Assembly: GCF_003182475.1 (NCBI RefSeq)
Contig: NZ_QGTS01000004.1
Coordinates: 193,481 to 257,480 of the forward strand
Source of the DNA: Mangrovibacter plantisponsor
GTDB lineage: Bacteria; Pseudomonadota; Gammaproteobacteria; Enterobacterales; Enterobacteriaceae
Direction of reading: 5' to 3'
DNA length: 64,000 nucleotides
Within the stretch, counting starts at the first letter, position 1, and each line of letters starts with the position of its first letter. Position numbers and translations under genes: made by a program. Below the pieces are notes generated by a model. It worked only from the letters and a program-made list of their open reading frames with translations. It searched no databases and was not told the DNA's origin. Shown one piece after another: positions 9,628 to 18,626 of the stretch.

Positions 9628-10464
9628 ATGCTGTTAGCACAAATTTCTGATACCCATTTTCGCAGCCACAACCAGAAACTGTACGGGTTTATTGATGTGA
9701 ATGCCGGCAACGCAGATGTTGTGGCTCAACTGAATGCACTGCGCGAAGCCCCTGATGCCGTAATTGTCAGTGGTGATATTGTGAATTGTGGCCGCCCGGA
9801 TGAGTACCAGGTTGCCCGCCAGGTACTCGGCGCATTGCGTTACCCACTACTGGTGATACCGGGTAATCACGATGATAAAGCCCATTTTTTGGAATTTCTG
9901 CGCCCGTTATGCCCCCAGTTGGGAACTGACCCGGACAACATTCGCTATGCGGTTGACCACTTTGCCACCCGGCTTTTGTTTATTGATACCAGCCGACCAG
10001 GGACATCAAGTGGCTGGCTGACTCCGGAAACACTGGCATGGCTCGATAAGCAACTGGGCGACAACCCCGATAAACCCGCGACAGTCTTTATGCACCACCC
10101 GCCTTTGCCGCTGGGCAATGCGCAAATGGACCCTATCGCCTGTGAAAATGGCCATTTACTGCTGGAACTGATCACCCGCCACTCCAACCTTGTTCGGGTG
10201 TTCTGTGGGCACAACCATAACCTGTGTATGACGCAATACCGCCAGGCCATTATTGCCACCGTGCCCGGCACCGTACACCAGGTGCCATACCACCATGAAG
10301 ATAACCGCCCGTATTACGACATGTCGCCCGCTGCATGCACCATGCACCGCCAGGTGGGTGAGCAATGGGTGAGTTACCAGCACTCTCTGGCGCACTTTGC
10401 CGGCCCGTGGCTGTATGACCCGCAGGCCAGTTGCCCCACTGAGGAGCCGTCATCGCCATGCTGA
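9628..10464 (+). CDS. gpdQ: GpdQ-type glycerophosphodiesterase (binuclear metallohydrolase)
   Basis: The 278-residue calcineurin-like phosphoesterase resembles Enterobacter (Klebsiella) aerogenes GpdQ over its whole length. Metal ligands are visible in order: SDTHF (Asp8, His10), SGDIVNCG (Asp50), PGNHDD (Asn80), MHHPP (His156) and CGHNHN (His195, His197). GpdQ hydrolyses glycerol-3-phosphodiesters and, promiscuously, other phosphodiesters. It is cytoplasmic. It lies between the permeases and the ATPase of an ABC importer, overlapping the ATPase start, which suggests that imported glycerophosphodiesters are cleaved inside the cell. Confidence 0.92.
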   Translation: MLLAQISDTHFRSHNQKLYGFIDVNAGNADVVAQLNALREAPDAVIVSGDIVNCGRPDEYQVARQVLGALRYPLLVIPGNHDDKAHFLEFLRPLCPQLGTDPDNIRYAVDHFATRLLFIDTSRPGTSSGWLTPETLAWLDKQLGDNPDKPATVFMHHPPLPLGNAQMDPIACENGHLLLELITRHSNLVRVFCGHNHNLCMTQYRQAIIATVPGTVHQVPYHHEDNRPYYDMSPAACTMHRQVGEQWVSYQHSLAHFAGPWLYDPQASCPTEEPSSPC

Positions 10465-11534
10465 AGTTGCGAAACCTGAGTAAAACCTTTGACGGGAAGA
10501 CTGCGCTACACCCACTGGCACTGGATATTCATGATGGCGAGTTTGTGGTACTGGTTGGGCCATCGGGATGCGGGAAAAGCACCCTGCTGCGCCTGATTGC
10601 CGGGCTGGAGGACACCACCACTGGCGATATCTGGCTGGATGACGAGCAAATCAATACGTTGCCAGCCGGGGATCGCAACTTTGCCATGATTTTCCAGAAC
10701 TATGCGCTGTTTCCGCATTTATCGGTGCGGGACAACATTACCTTCGGCATGAAAGTGCGCAAAGAGGCAAAATCCGGGTGGCAGCCGCGCCTGGAAAAAG
10801 CCGCGCAAATGCTGCACCTGGAACCCTTATTAGACAGTAAACCGGGCAAACTCTCTGGTGGGCAACGCCAGCGTGTAGCGATGGCCCGTGCGATTGTCCG
10901 TGATCCGCAGTTGTTCTTAATGGATGAACCGCTTTCCAACCTGGATGCGCAGTTGCGTACCGAGGTGCGCGACAGCATTATGGCGCTGCACCAAACGCTG
11001 CGCATCAGCACCATTTATGTCACCCACGACCAGACCGAAGCGATGTCAATGGCGGACAGGATTGTGGTTATGAAAGATGGCGTGATTCAGCAAACCGGCC
11101 GCCCCGCCGACATTTACCACCATCCGGCCAATGTCTTTGTTGCCGGGTTTATTGGCTCGCCCGCCATGAACCTGCTGCTGTTACCCTGCAAAAACGGCCA
11201 GGTTTTCTTGGGGGAACAGGCAATCCCGCTGCCGGTAAGTGCCGGGCAGGCACACCAGGTATGGGTGGGGATTCGCCCGGAACATATTACCGATACCCCA
11301 CAACCCGGCCAGTTTACCTTCGCCGCCACCCTTCGCCAGCGAGAACTGATGGGGGCCGACTATTTGCTCCACCTGACCACCCCGTTTGGGGATATGCGCT
11401 ATTGCCGCCGCCACCGGGGAACCATTCCCGAATGTGGCGACATTCTTCAGCCCGGCTTTTCCCACGAAGACTTGCACTTTTTTGATGCTGACACACAGCT
11501 CAATTTATTACATCAGGAGACTATTCATGTTTAA
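10458..11534 (+). CDS. ABC transporter ATPase (UgpC/MalK family)
   Basis: The 358-residue ATPase has Walker [10 protein letters not shown] (about 36-44), Q-loop FQNYALFPH, signature LSGGQRQR, Walker [10 protein letters not shown] and the H-loop THDQTEA. A C-terminal MalK-type OB domain begins near residue 240 ([11 protein letters not shown]). UgpC and related ATPases power sugar or glycerophosphate import. It overlaps gpdQ by 7 bp, and the binding-protein gene starts 8 bp before its stop. Confidence 0.93.
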   Translation: MLKLRNLSKTFDGKTALHPLALDIHDGEFVVLVGPSGCGKSTLLRLIAGLEDTTTGDIWLDDEQINTLPAGDRNFAMIFQNYALFPHLSVRDNITFGMKVRKEAKSGWQPRLEKAAQMLHLEPLLDSKPGKLSGGQRQRVAMARAIVRDPQLFLMDEPLSNLDAQLRTEVRDSIMALHQTLRISTIYVTHDQTEAMSMADRIVVMKDGVIQQTGRPADIYHHPANVFVAGFIGSPAMNLLLLPCKNGQVFLGEQAIPLPVSAGQAHQVWVGIRPEHITDTPQPGQFTFAATLRQRELMGADYLLHLTTPFGDMRYCRRHRGTIPECGDILQPGFSHEDLHFFDADTQLNLLHQETIHV

Positions 11535-12849
11535 GGCCACGCCTTTCCGGTTACCGGCTCTGGTATGCAGTTTAACCCTGGCGTTCACTGCCAGCGCACT
11601 GGCAAAAGAAAAGATAGATTTTATGTTTCCGGCCCCGGTCGACGGCAAGCTGACCATGGAAATGAACCGTATCATTAAAACCTTTAATGATTCACAACAG
11701 GATGTTGAGGTGCGCGGGATTTTTACCGGCAATTACGACACCACTAAAATTAAAGCAGAATCAGCTCAGAAAGCCGGGCAACCACCAGCGCTGGTGATTA
11801 TGTCCGCCAACTTCACCACCGACCTGGCACTGAAAAAAGAAATACTGCCCATGGACGAGATCCTGAAATACGGCAACCTGAAAGCAAATGATTTCCTGGA
11901 GCAAAATTTCTGGCCTGCCATGTGGAAAAATGCCCAGGTGATGGGTGAAACTTATGCCATTCCGTTCCACAACTCCACGCCAATTCTCTATTACAACAAA
12001 ACGCTGTTTGCGAAAGCCGGTATAACCCAGCCCCCTCAAACCTGGGCAGAATTACGCGCCGACGCGCTTAAACTGACCAACAAAGACCAGGGCCAATGGG
12101 GAATCATGATGCCCTCTACCAATGATGATTACGGCGGCTGGATCCTCTCAGCATTAGTTCGCGCCAATGGCGGTAACTACTTTAACGACACGTGGCCGGG
12201 CGAAGTGTATTACAACTCCCCCACCACCATTGGTGCCCTACGTTTCTGGCAAAACCTGATTTACCAGGACCATGTGATGCCCTCTGGCGTGCTGAACGCC
12301 AAACAAATCAGCGCGGCATTTTTTTCCGGGAAATTGGGTATGGCGATGCTCAGTACCGGAGCGCTGGGCTTTATGCGTGACAACAGTAAAGATTTTGAGT
12401 TAGGGGTTGCCATGCTGCCAGCTAAAGAGCAACGTGCGGTGCCAATTGGCGGTGCCAGCCTGGTCAGCTTTAAAGGCATTTCCGAAGCTCAGAAAAAAGC
12501 GGCCTGGGAGTTTCTGAATTACCTGGTCAGCCCGAAAATTAATGGTGAATGGAGCCGCTTTACCGGTTACTTCTCGCCACGTAAAGCAACCTATGACACA
12601 CCAGAAATGAAAACATACCTGGCAAACGACCCACGAGCCGCAATTGCTCTTAAACAGTTACAGTACGCTCACCCCTGGTATGCCACCTATGAAACGGTTG
12701 CGGTACGTAAGGCGATGGAGAACCAGTTAGCTGCTGTGGTTAACGACCCTAAGGTGACACCGGAAAGTGCCGCCCGGGCAGCACAAGAGCAGGCTGACAC
12801 CATCATGAAACCCTATGTAGACAGCACTGCGCTGGCCCCAGTGAAATAA
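11527..12849 (+). CDS. UgpB-like extracellular solute-binding protein
   Basis: From the ATG at 11527 (AGGAG 9 bp upstream) the protein has 440 residues. The N-terminus is a Sec signal peptide (Arg/Lys, hydrophobic core, cleavage after SALA near residue 25). The body is a family 1 binding protein; phrases such as NDSQQDVEVRGIFTGNYD, PFHNSTPILYYNKTLF and GWILSALVRANGG recall UgpB. A longer reading frame begins inside the ATPase gene and is not the real start. The ligand is inferred to be a glycerophosphodiester from the linked gpdQ. It is the last gene of the operon. Confidence 0.92.
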   Translation: MFKATPFRLPALVCSLTLAFTASALAKEKIDFMFPAPVDGKLTMEMNRIIKTFNDSQQDVEVRGIFTGNYDTTKIKAESAQKAGQPPALVIMSANFTTDLALKKEILPMDEILKYGNLKANDFLEQNFWPAMWKNAQVMGETYAIPFHNSTPILYYNKTLFAKAGITQPPQTWAELRADALKLTNKDQGQWGIMMPSTNDDYGGWILSALVRANGGNYFNDTWPGEVYYNSPTTIGALRFWQNLIYQDHVMPSGVLNAKQISAAFFSGKLGMAMLSTGALGFMRDNSKDFELGVAMLPAKEQRAVPIGGASLVSFKGISEAQKKAAWEFLNYLVSPKINGEWSRFTGYFSPRKATYDTPEMKTYLANDPRAAIALKQLQYAHPWYATYETVAVRKAMENQLAAVVNDPKVTPESAARAAQEQADTIMKPYVDSTALAPVK

Positions 12850-12909
12850 CCTTTTTTAGCTGGTAATCCCCGGCGGCCACAAGGACGTGGCTGCCAACAG
12901 ATTTACGCT

Positions 12910-13725
12910 TTACTGGCGTGACCAGGCTGAGGCCTGACTGAAAAGTTCGGCTGAAGGGCGAATACCGGTATACAGTACAAACTGCTCAACGGCCTGAATG
13001 GCAAAAACTTCAGAACCCGTTATCACTGTTTTCCCCAGTTCCTGAGCGTAGTGAATCAATGGCGTAACAGCGGGTAGTGCCACCATGTCAAACACCGTGC
13101 TTGCTGCCTGGATTTTATCCTCTGCCCACGAAAGTTGGCTTGCCTGTGCCCCCTCCATGCCCAGGGGTGTCGCGTTGATCAATATATCTGCCGCGCACTG
13201 CGCTTCTGTTGCACACCACTGGTAACCATATAATTTCGCCAGCGCCTGGCCTGCCACGGCATTACGGGCAACAATATAGCCCTTACTGAACCCGGCATCT
13301 TTCAGTGCACAGGCAGCCGCTTTTGCCATTCCGCCACTGCCTTTCAGGGCAAACACCCTGTTCGGATCGAGGGCGTAATCTGCCAGTAATTGCCGGATAG
13401 CAATATAGTCCGTGTTATAAGCCTTAAGGTGGCCATTGGTGTTGACAATCGTATTCACTGCCTGAATACCCTGCGCCGAGGCATCCATTTCATCCACCAG
13501 TGGAATACAGGCTTCTTTGAAAGGCATGGAAATGGCACACCCACGGATTCCCAGTGCCCGTATTCCCTGTATAGCACCTTCCAGGTTTTGAGTAGTGAAG
13601 GCTTTGTACAGATAATCCAGATCCAGCGCATCGTACAGGTAGTTATGGAACCTGGTACCAAAATTACTGGGGCGAGCCGCCAGTGACATACAGACCTGGG
13701 TATCTTTGTTCAGTTTTTTTGCCAT
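12910..13725 (-). CDS. Shikimate dehydrogenase-like oxidoreductase (AroE/SdhL type)
   Basis: The start at 13725 (CAGGAAAC upstream) gives 271 residues, close to the Haemophilus-type shikimate dehydrogenase-like proteins; the open frame extends further upstream without support. The N-terminal substrate domain has SMPFKEA with the AroE-type catalytic Lys and NTIVN; Asp follows in AYNTDYI. The nucleotide loop is KGSGGMAKAAA, with a Gly-Ser-Gly-Gly pattern instead of AroE's usual GAGGA. It probably oxidises shikimate or a related quinate-like compound with NAD(P), but the substrate is not known. It is divergent from the SgrR-like regulator. Confidence 0.8.
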   Translation of the reverse strand: MAKKLNKDTQVCMSLAARPSNFGTRFHNYLYDALDLDYLYKAFTTQNLEGAIQGIRALGIRGCAISMPFKEACIPLVDEMDASAQGIQAVNTIVNTNGHLKAYNTDYIAIRQLLADYALDPNRVFALKGSGGMAKAAACALKDAGFSKGYIVARNAVAGQALAKLYGYQWCATEAQCAADILINATPLGMEGAQASQLSWAEDKIQAASTVFDMVALPAVTPLIHYAQELGKTVITGSEVFAIQAVEQFVLYTGIRPSAELFSQASAWSRQ

Positions 13726-13822
13726 GCTGGTTTCCTGAGTTGCAGTTTTCTCTGCAGTGGAGTATTGAATAAAAAGATGACCTAAAAAATTGTCCACTTT
13801 AGCGAGAAAAATTTCCCCTTTT

Positions 13823-15562
13823 ATGGCTAACCGGCTCACTGAACAGAAATACCTCAAGCTACTGGCGGTTTATGGCAATACGCCAGCCAGTGTAACCTTA
13901 CAAGAACTGGCAGACCGGCTGTTTTGTACCCGCCGCCATATGCGCACGCTGCTGCAACAAATGCAGGATAACGGCTGGCTTGACTGGCAATCCCGCCCCG
14001 GGCGTGGCCTGCGGGCACAATTGCACTTATTGCGTACCCCCACGCAACTCAGCCAGGCTGAAGCCGAACAGTTGCTGGATGCAGGTCGGCTGGACGAAGC
14101 GATTGCACTGCTGGGGCAGGATAAACAGCAGGTAACCCAACTGTTGCGCTCGAAACTTGGCTACAGCGTGCAGGCAGATTACCAGCGCTTACGTATCCCT
14201 TATTACCGCACCATGCCTTGTTTGCTACCTGGCACCGCCTTACGCCGCTCGGAACAGCACCTGGTCAGGCAAGTTTTTAGTGGGCTGACCCGCATAAATG
14301 AGGAAAAAGGTGAAGTGGAGCCCGACCTGGCTCACCGCTGGCACCAGGCGACTCCTCTTTGCTGGCGTTTTTTCCTGCGCCCCTGTGTGCAATGGCATGA
14401 CGGGAAACAAGTGACAAGCAGCGATGTAGTGAAATCACTGGTGCGCAGTGCCGAACTGCCGTTGTTTTCCCACCTGAACACCATCAGGGCAACTGGCCCA
14501 CTCAGCCTGGAAATCGCATTATCTCAGCCAGACGACCAGTTACCACAACTTCTGGCGCATGTTGATGCTTTGATAGTGCGTACAGACCAACTGTCTGTGG
14601 CAACACCAGTGGGCTCCGGGCCTTATCGGGTGGATGAAAACAGCGACTGGCTCCTGAGGTTTAAGGCTTTTGATAACTACTACGGGCTGCGTGGCCTGTT
14701 GGATGAAATAGAGGTCTTTACCTGGCCGGATTTAACATCCACTGCTGCAGGTGCTCCCCCACTGGATATTAAAACCTCTGCCTGGCTCAGCTCCAGCCTG
14801 AGCGATGAAGCTTATATTGCCGGGCTTGCCCGAAAGCTGACCGGGAAACCCACAGATGAAAACCCGGAGATGTTCCTGGAGCGCGGTGGTTATTTTTTAC
14901 TGTGTGACAACCGCTCAGTACACTGGCACACAGACAGCCAGCGGCGCTGGCTGAGAAGCATTCTTAATCCATGGAATATACAGCCCCGGTTACAGGCAGA
15001 GATCCGCCCACTTTGGGTACCAGGTGGGAGTGTACTGCCAGACTGGTTCCATACACTGGAAGATGGCCCAGGTGTTTCCCCTTTTTCTGGCAAGGAGCCA
15101 CACCCAGTATTGCGCCTGGCATACCCGCAAACACACCCGGAATTCGCCATGTTATTTAATATTATGGCCGGGTTACTGGCCGAACATGGCGTGGAGTTGC
15201 AAAGCGAAGCGTTGCCCTACACAACCTGGGCCGCCGGGGAATACTGTGCCGATATCTGGCTGGGCACCGTTAACTTCACGGTACCTGAAAACTGGCATGT
15301 AGCTGCATGGTTGCTGGGTTCACCATTATTGCGGCGCTGTGCTTTCGGGGGCGAAACGGACAGGGTTAATGCTCAGCTCTCAAACTGGCGAACAGGTGCT
15401 GTAAGTGCCAGGCAGTTAATTGGGGAAGTGACTGAATCAGGCTGGTTACAACCGCTTTTTCACCACTGGATGAGGCTGAAAGGCCCTGCGGGGGTACAGG
15501 GACTGCACCTGAATAACCTCGGGTGGTTTGATTTTACTTCGGCGTGGATAATGCCTGAATGA
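13823..15562 (+). CDS. SgrR-family transcriptional regulator
   Basis: From the ATG at 13823 the protein has 579 residues. The N-terminal winged helix (about 1-100) contains CTRRHMRTLLQQMQDNGWL, and the rest is an ABC solute-binding-like (SBP_bac_5) domain with LLPGTALRRSEQHLVRQVFS and NLGWFDFTSAW, all strongly like E. coli SgrR (551 aa). It is probably not SgrR itself: it lacks the sgrS/setA context and is divergent from a shikimate-dehydrogenase-like gene, which it may control in response to a small ligand. The ribosome site before the ATG is weak, and a start at 13790 is possible. Confidence 0.82.
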   Translation: MANRLTEQKYLKLLAVYGNTPASVTLQELADRLFCTRRHMRTLLQQMQDNGWLDWQSRPGRGLRAQLHLLRTPTQLSQAEAEQLLDAGRLDEAIALLGQDKQQVTQLLRSKLGYSVQADYQRLRIPYYRTMPCLLPGTALRRSEQHLVRQVFSGLTRINEEKGEVEPDLAHRWHQATPLCWRFFLRPCVQWHDGKQVTSSDVVKSLVRSAELPLFSHLNTIRATGPLSLEIALSQPDDQLPQLLAHVDALIVRTDQLSVATPVGSGPYRVDENSDWLLRFKAFDNYYGLRGLLDEIEVFTWPDLTSTAAGAPPLDIKTSAWLSSSLSDEAYIAGLARKLTGKPTDENPEMFLERGGYFLLCDNRSVHWHTDSQRRWLRSILNPWNIQPRLQAEIRPLWVPGGSVLPDWFHTLEDGPGVSPFSGKEPHPVLRLAYPQTHPEFAMLFNIMAGLLAEHGVELQSEALPYTTWAAGEYCADIWLGTVNFTVPENWHVAAWLLGSPLLRRCAFGGETDRVNAQLSNWRTGAVSARQLIGEVTESGWLQPLFHHWMRLKGPAGVQGLHLNNLGWFDFTSAWIMPE

Positions 15563-15714
15563 TGAAGAAATAACCCACTCCCCGTTACCGGAGACAAACC
15601 AGCCCAAAGCTTTCTGGCTGCTTGCGGTATATTTTAGAGGGGAGGTTTTTCAAACGCTATTTTACGTAACTTACGTCTACCCCAGTGGCAAGTGACTTTG
15701 TCAGCATAATATAA

Positions 15715-16173
15715 TTAAATTTTAATCCTGTATGAGTAACCAATAATCTCCGAAACCTCATCAGGGTTCATGGAGTTGTAAAGCATATTCGCTGCATGAT
15801 TTTCTGATTCAGCACCAAGCCAAACTTCTTTGCAATTGTGCTCTCTCGCCAGTTGCAGTAATTTCTGCATAATGAATTTACCCACACCTTTTTGCCTTTG
15901 ATCCATGCAAACATCAATCTCGTCTATGTAAAGCCAGCAGTCGTTGTTATAAGGCTTCATTTCTATTCTCGATGAGGAAATCCCTAGTAGCTTTTCGTCA
16001 TTACCCCCTGATGAATAGCAGGAAAGAAATATTACCCCTTCCATAGATAAATAATTTCTCAACGCACTCTCAGAGTATCCAAAAATCTGATTTGAGGCAT
16101 CCCAGGAAGCATTATTTATATCTGATATGATTTTTTCTAAATCATCTCCCAGAGAAAATATTCTTGCTTTCAT
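15715..16173 (-). CDS. GNAT-family N-acetyltransferase
   Basis: A 152-residue protein with the acetyl-CoA binding signature QRQKGVGKFIMQKLLQLA (about 95-112, the Q/RxxGxG/A motif) and the preceding beta-strand IDEIDVCMD. The C-terminal NHAANMLYNSM is the usual GNAT helix. The arrangement recalls the AAC(3)-I aminoglycoside acetyltransferases, but similarity is too low to claim resistance. GGGAT lies before the ATG. Base composition is AT-richer than the rut side, and the gene starts the accessory junction region. Confidence 0.78.
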   Translation of the reverse strand: MKARIFSLGDDLEKIISDINNASWDASNQIFGYSESALRNYLSMEGVIFLSCYSSGGNDEKLLGISSSRIEMKPYNNDCWLYIDEIDVCMDQRQKGVGKFIMQKLLQLAREHNCKEVWLGAESENHAANMLYNSMNPDEVSEIIGYSYRIKI

Positions 16174-16457
16174 TTATGTAATCCCATTATTAAGACAAGC
16201 AATAATTACGCGCTCTACTAATGAAAACTAACAGTAGTGGAGCGCTATAATCACGAATCATGTAATTTTACAGATTTTTGATACATTGCTGAGTTCTTCA
16301 GCCAGATTCAGCAAGCCGGTTTTGTGTTTGATGACGGGATCGGTAGTATGATGCATGAAAGTTACCTCTTTTTTATATAAGGATTCGACACCCATATCAA
16401 AACCAGTAACTATCAACCTTCAAGACCATGTGTCAGATCAAATCACGACTAATATAT

Positions 16458-16886
16458 CTAATGAGTGATATTTTTTATCTCTGTAATCCTATTATTATTC
16501 ATATTAATCAGACAACTCAACATCACTTCACCAAAAGCATGACCACTCTGCTCACTTGTTGTAAGCACTTGGCAAAAATTATCTCTATATTGAATCCAGT
16601 CATCTTGACTTTTTTTGAAAGCAGATAACATATTCTGTTTTTGCTCCTTAGTTCCCATCCACCATTTTGTATAATCAGCTTTTTCTAATTCATGATACTT
16701 CTCATTATACACGGTTAAAAGTTCACTTTTTGTTTTTTCATTCAATGAACCAAGACATTCATCATCTTCCTCACCATATTTTGCGATGCAATTTTCAAAA
16801 GCTTTATTTTTCAATACTGGTAGTGAGTCAGCAATAGCACTAAACTGAAACGCCAGAATGGGTAATAATAAAAATATTTTTTTCAT
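16458..16886 (-). CDS. Secreted LprI/DUF1311-type protein, putative lysozyme inhibitor
   Basis: The start at 16886 gives 142 residues beginning with a signal peptide (MKKIFLLLPILAFQFSAIA). The mature part has four Cys (ENCIAKYGEEDDECLG, FCQVL, LSCLI) and the DDWIQYRDNFC block typical of LprI/DUF1311 lysozyme-inhibitor domains. It follows the lysozyme-fold gene by 22 bp on the same strand, so I infer an immunity role in the periplasm. The stop lies in AT-rich DNA with no clear terminator. Confidence 0.65.
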   Translation of the reverse strand: MKKIFLLLPILAFQFSAIADSLPVLKNKAFENCIAKYGEEDDECLGSLNEKTKSELLTVYNEKYHELEKADYTKWWMGTKEQKQNMLSAFKKSQDDWIQYRDNFCQVLTTSEQSGHAFGEVMLSCLINMNNNRITEIKNITH

Positions 16887-16908
16887 TTTAAGTAATTCAA
16901 CCGTAAAG

Positions 16909-17505
16909 TTAGCTTGCGATGAGTATTTTTTGATAAATATCATTTTTCAGACATGTAATAACATCTTGTATACTGCCATTTTTTGCCATTGCAACTACCA
17001 TACAACCTGCTGTAACATTCCTTTGACATAGCGTATCAACAAAGGTATCTCTAATTTTCTGGGCAATATTATCCCGCGATATACGCGATGGTATTTTTGC
17101 CGAAAATTTTACATAAAGATATTTAGCATAATTAACTTTTTCAGCATATGATAGCTCAAAGACCCTGACATGCTGGTAATGACTAATTTCCCTTACAAGG
17201 ATACCATAAGCTTCAATAAATTTATCAGCCTCACGTCCTGATAAATGTGATCCCAGAGCACAAATCTGTGCTTTATACTCCTCAATCCCGGCCTGTCTTA
17301 GTATCGAAGGTATTTCACCAGCACTTCGCTTTTTCATATAAAAACCACGCCCTAACGTTACACCAGTGTTATTGCCAGGATGGTGAAAAATGCGTGAGAA
17401 CCAAGGCATACAAGAGGGTTGTCGAGAAGATTCCACTGCAATGATATAATCAGCGCCTTCTTTGTCGAAAGTCAACAACCCTTCCTTAACTGTCAAGATC
17501 TCCAT
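16909..17505 (-). CDS. Lysozyme-fold (pesticin-like) peptidoglycan hydrolase, possibly a clipped T6SS effector
   Basis: The 198-residue protein has a putative GH24/pesticin-type active site: Glu in AVESS (about 25), then PGNNTGVTLGRGFYMKKRS with Thr/Gly spacing like the E-x-T layout of T4-type lysozymes, and the LSGREADKFIEAYG helix. Such domains form the toxic ends of VgrG-linked type VI effectors. No signal peptide is seen. A 46-codon frame directly upstream (17633-17493) overlaps it in another frame and joins smoothly to it, so the present gene may be the 3' part of a larger frameshifted gene. The LprI-like gene downstream would protect the cell. The family call is from recalled motifs. 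Confidence 0.5.
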   Translation of the reverse strand: MEILTVKEGLLTFDKEGADYIIAVESSRQPSCMPWFSRIFHHPGNNTGVTLGRGFYMKKRSAGEIPSILRQAGIEEYKAQICALGSHLSGREADKFIEAYGILVREISHYQHVRVFELSYAEKVNYAKYLYVKFSAKIPSRISRDNIAQKIRDTFVDTLCQRNVTAGCMVVAMAKNGSIQDVITCLKNDIYQKILIAS

Positions 17506-17633
17506 GTCAATGGAGCCAGGCCTTCAAGGGTTTTAATGATGGACTCGACAATTGGGAAGGCAGAGGAATCTCCTGAACCCTGCGCACATTCTATTTCCCC
17601 AATCTTGCCTATTGATACATCTCTGAACGGCAT
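17493..17633 (-). pseudogene. Possible frameshifted 5' remnant of the effector gene
   Basis: An ATG frame of 46 codons (MPFRDVSIGKIGEIE... IVESIIKTLEGLAP) runs into the 5' end of the lysozyme-like gene and stops 13 bases inside it. If the frame is shifted near 17510 it reads on as SIDMEILTVKEG, which gives a continuous protein. No further coding DNA precedes it because a TAA lies a few codons before the ATG. It may be a remnant of a secretion adaptor. Confidence 0.35.
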
Positions 17634-17667
17634 GGGAAAGTCAAAAATATCTATTTAAGCTAAGAGA

Positions 17668-17886
17668 TCACTCACACATCCCATCCCCGCGAGAAGCGTC
17701 CTTCTTAAGAATGACTGCTTGCGCTGCAATAACGCATTTCTTATCAGAATCGTAAGCCAGTGAAGGGGAACCATATAATTCATATCCGCAATCCAACATA
17801 GCAGATACTCGCTTACAAAAAGCAGCATCATCAGGGCCAGTTAGCAGACGGTATCGAGGCATTTCTGTTGATGATTTTTCGCTCAT
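17668..17886 (-). CDS. DUF1737 domain protein
   Basis: A 72-residue protein whose core RYRLLTGPDDAAFCKRVSAM and GYELYGSPSLAYD matches the DUF1737 pattern as I know it; function unknown. GGGAT lies before the ATG at 17886. It is near, but not overlapping, the lysozyme-like gene on the same strand. Confidence 0.75.
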   Translation of the reverse strand: MSEKSSTEMPRYRLLTGPDDAAFCKRVSAMLDCGYELYGSPSLAYDSDKKCVIAAQAVILKKDASRGDGMCE

Positions 17887-18016
17887 TACTAATCCCGGAT
17901 AAAAAATCTGAATACTATATTTACCATAACGAGATCCTTTTGCGCATAAGAGGATACTTGCTCATACAAAAAAGCACTTCACTTCCCCAAAAATAGTCAT
18001 TTCTACCAATAAACGA

Positions 18017-18363
18017 GGAAGTCAGTGGCCCGGACAGATACATTAAAGATAATGAATATGAAGCTATCTTTAACCATGCTGATTATGTTGTACAAGTAGG
18101 GATGTAGATTACATATTGGTGCGCCGCCCGGCTGGCTGACGTCCTTGGAATTTACTAAAAGAGGTTTTAGCCACCGCTGGGAAAGCGCCAGGCAAAAAGC
18201 ATCTGTTCATCTCGGGTATGATTTGGACTGTACCTTTCATGATCTGAAGGCTAAAGGAATTTCTGATTACAAGGGGAGCACCAGAGATAAGCAGCTATTC
18301 AGTGGACATAAAACCGAGAGTCAGGGGCTCATTTATGACCGGAAAACGAAGGTATCACCTTAA
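18017..18363 (+). pseudogene. Decayed P2-type phage integrase (C-terminal part)
   Basis: The first piece (about 18028-18108) reads GPDRYIKDNEYEAIFNHADY and VVQVGM, then a TAG. A second reads YWCAARLADVL near 18115-18150. The last open part (18145-18363) reads TFHDLKAKGISDYKG and FSGHKTESQGLIYDRKTKVSP, which is the His-x-x-Lys and Tyr region of P2-like tyrosine integrases. The stop codon and missing N-terminus show that it is dead. The 3' end lies 83 bp before the serT-derived attachment repeat, the same int-to-att layout as in P2, so it is probably a scar of an older prophage in serT. Confidence 0.82.
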
Positions 18364-18410
18364 CTGGATCTGCCTCTTATTGAGGAATAAATATTCCTAC
18401 AGCCAAAAGC

Positions 18411-18444
18411 AAGAAGGGGTTACCTTTCGGTAACCCCTTCTTTT
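18411..18444 (+). terminator. Rho-independent terminator
   Basis: GAAGGGGTTACC and GGTAACCCCTTC form a 12-bp stem with a short TTTC loop followed by TTTTA. It lies between the integrase remnant and the left attachment repeat and would also insulate the island. Confidence 0.88.
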
Positions 18445-18446
18445 AT

Positions 18447-18461
18447 ATGGCGGAAGCGCAG
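18447..18461. repeat. Left attachment site repeat (attL)
   Basis: ATGGCGGAAGCGCAG is an exact 15-bp copy of the serT 3' end plus one flanking base at 44803-44817. The flanking bases differ at both ends. It is 165 bp before the integrase start. Confidence 0.9.
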
Positions 18462-18626
18462 TCCGCCAAATTAATGTCCGAAAATGTCAGAAATAGTTCA
18501 TTTTTACCATTAATAAACAATATATTGTCAAAATAGATTGTTCGAGGACGTCTTGCGACATCCGAAAAAATCTGACATTTTATGCAGTACCTTATGCATG
18601 GCGGGTTGTATGACAGGATTTAACAT

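Noticed and set aside
12867..12893. GC-rich dyad between the binding-protein gene and the convergent shikimate-dehydrogenase-like gene
   Set aside because: The arms have a mismatch and there is no T run, so I could not support calling it a terminator.
13778..13797. RutR-like sequence (TGACC...TTGTCCACTTT) before the SgrR-like gene
   Set aside because: The half sites are separated by six bases rather than two, so the dyad does not match the operator.
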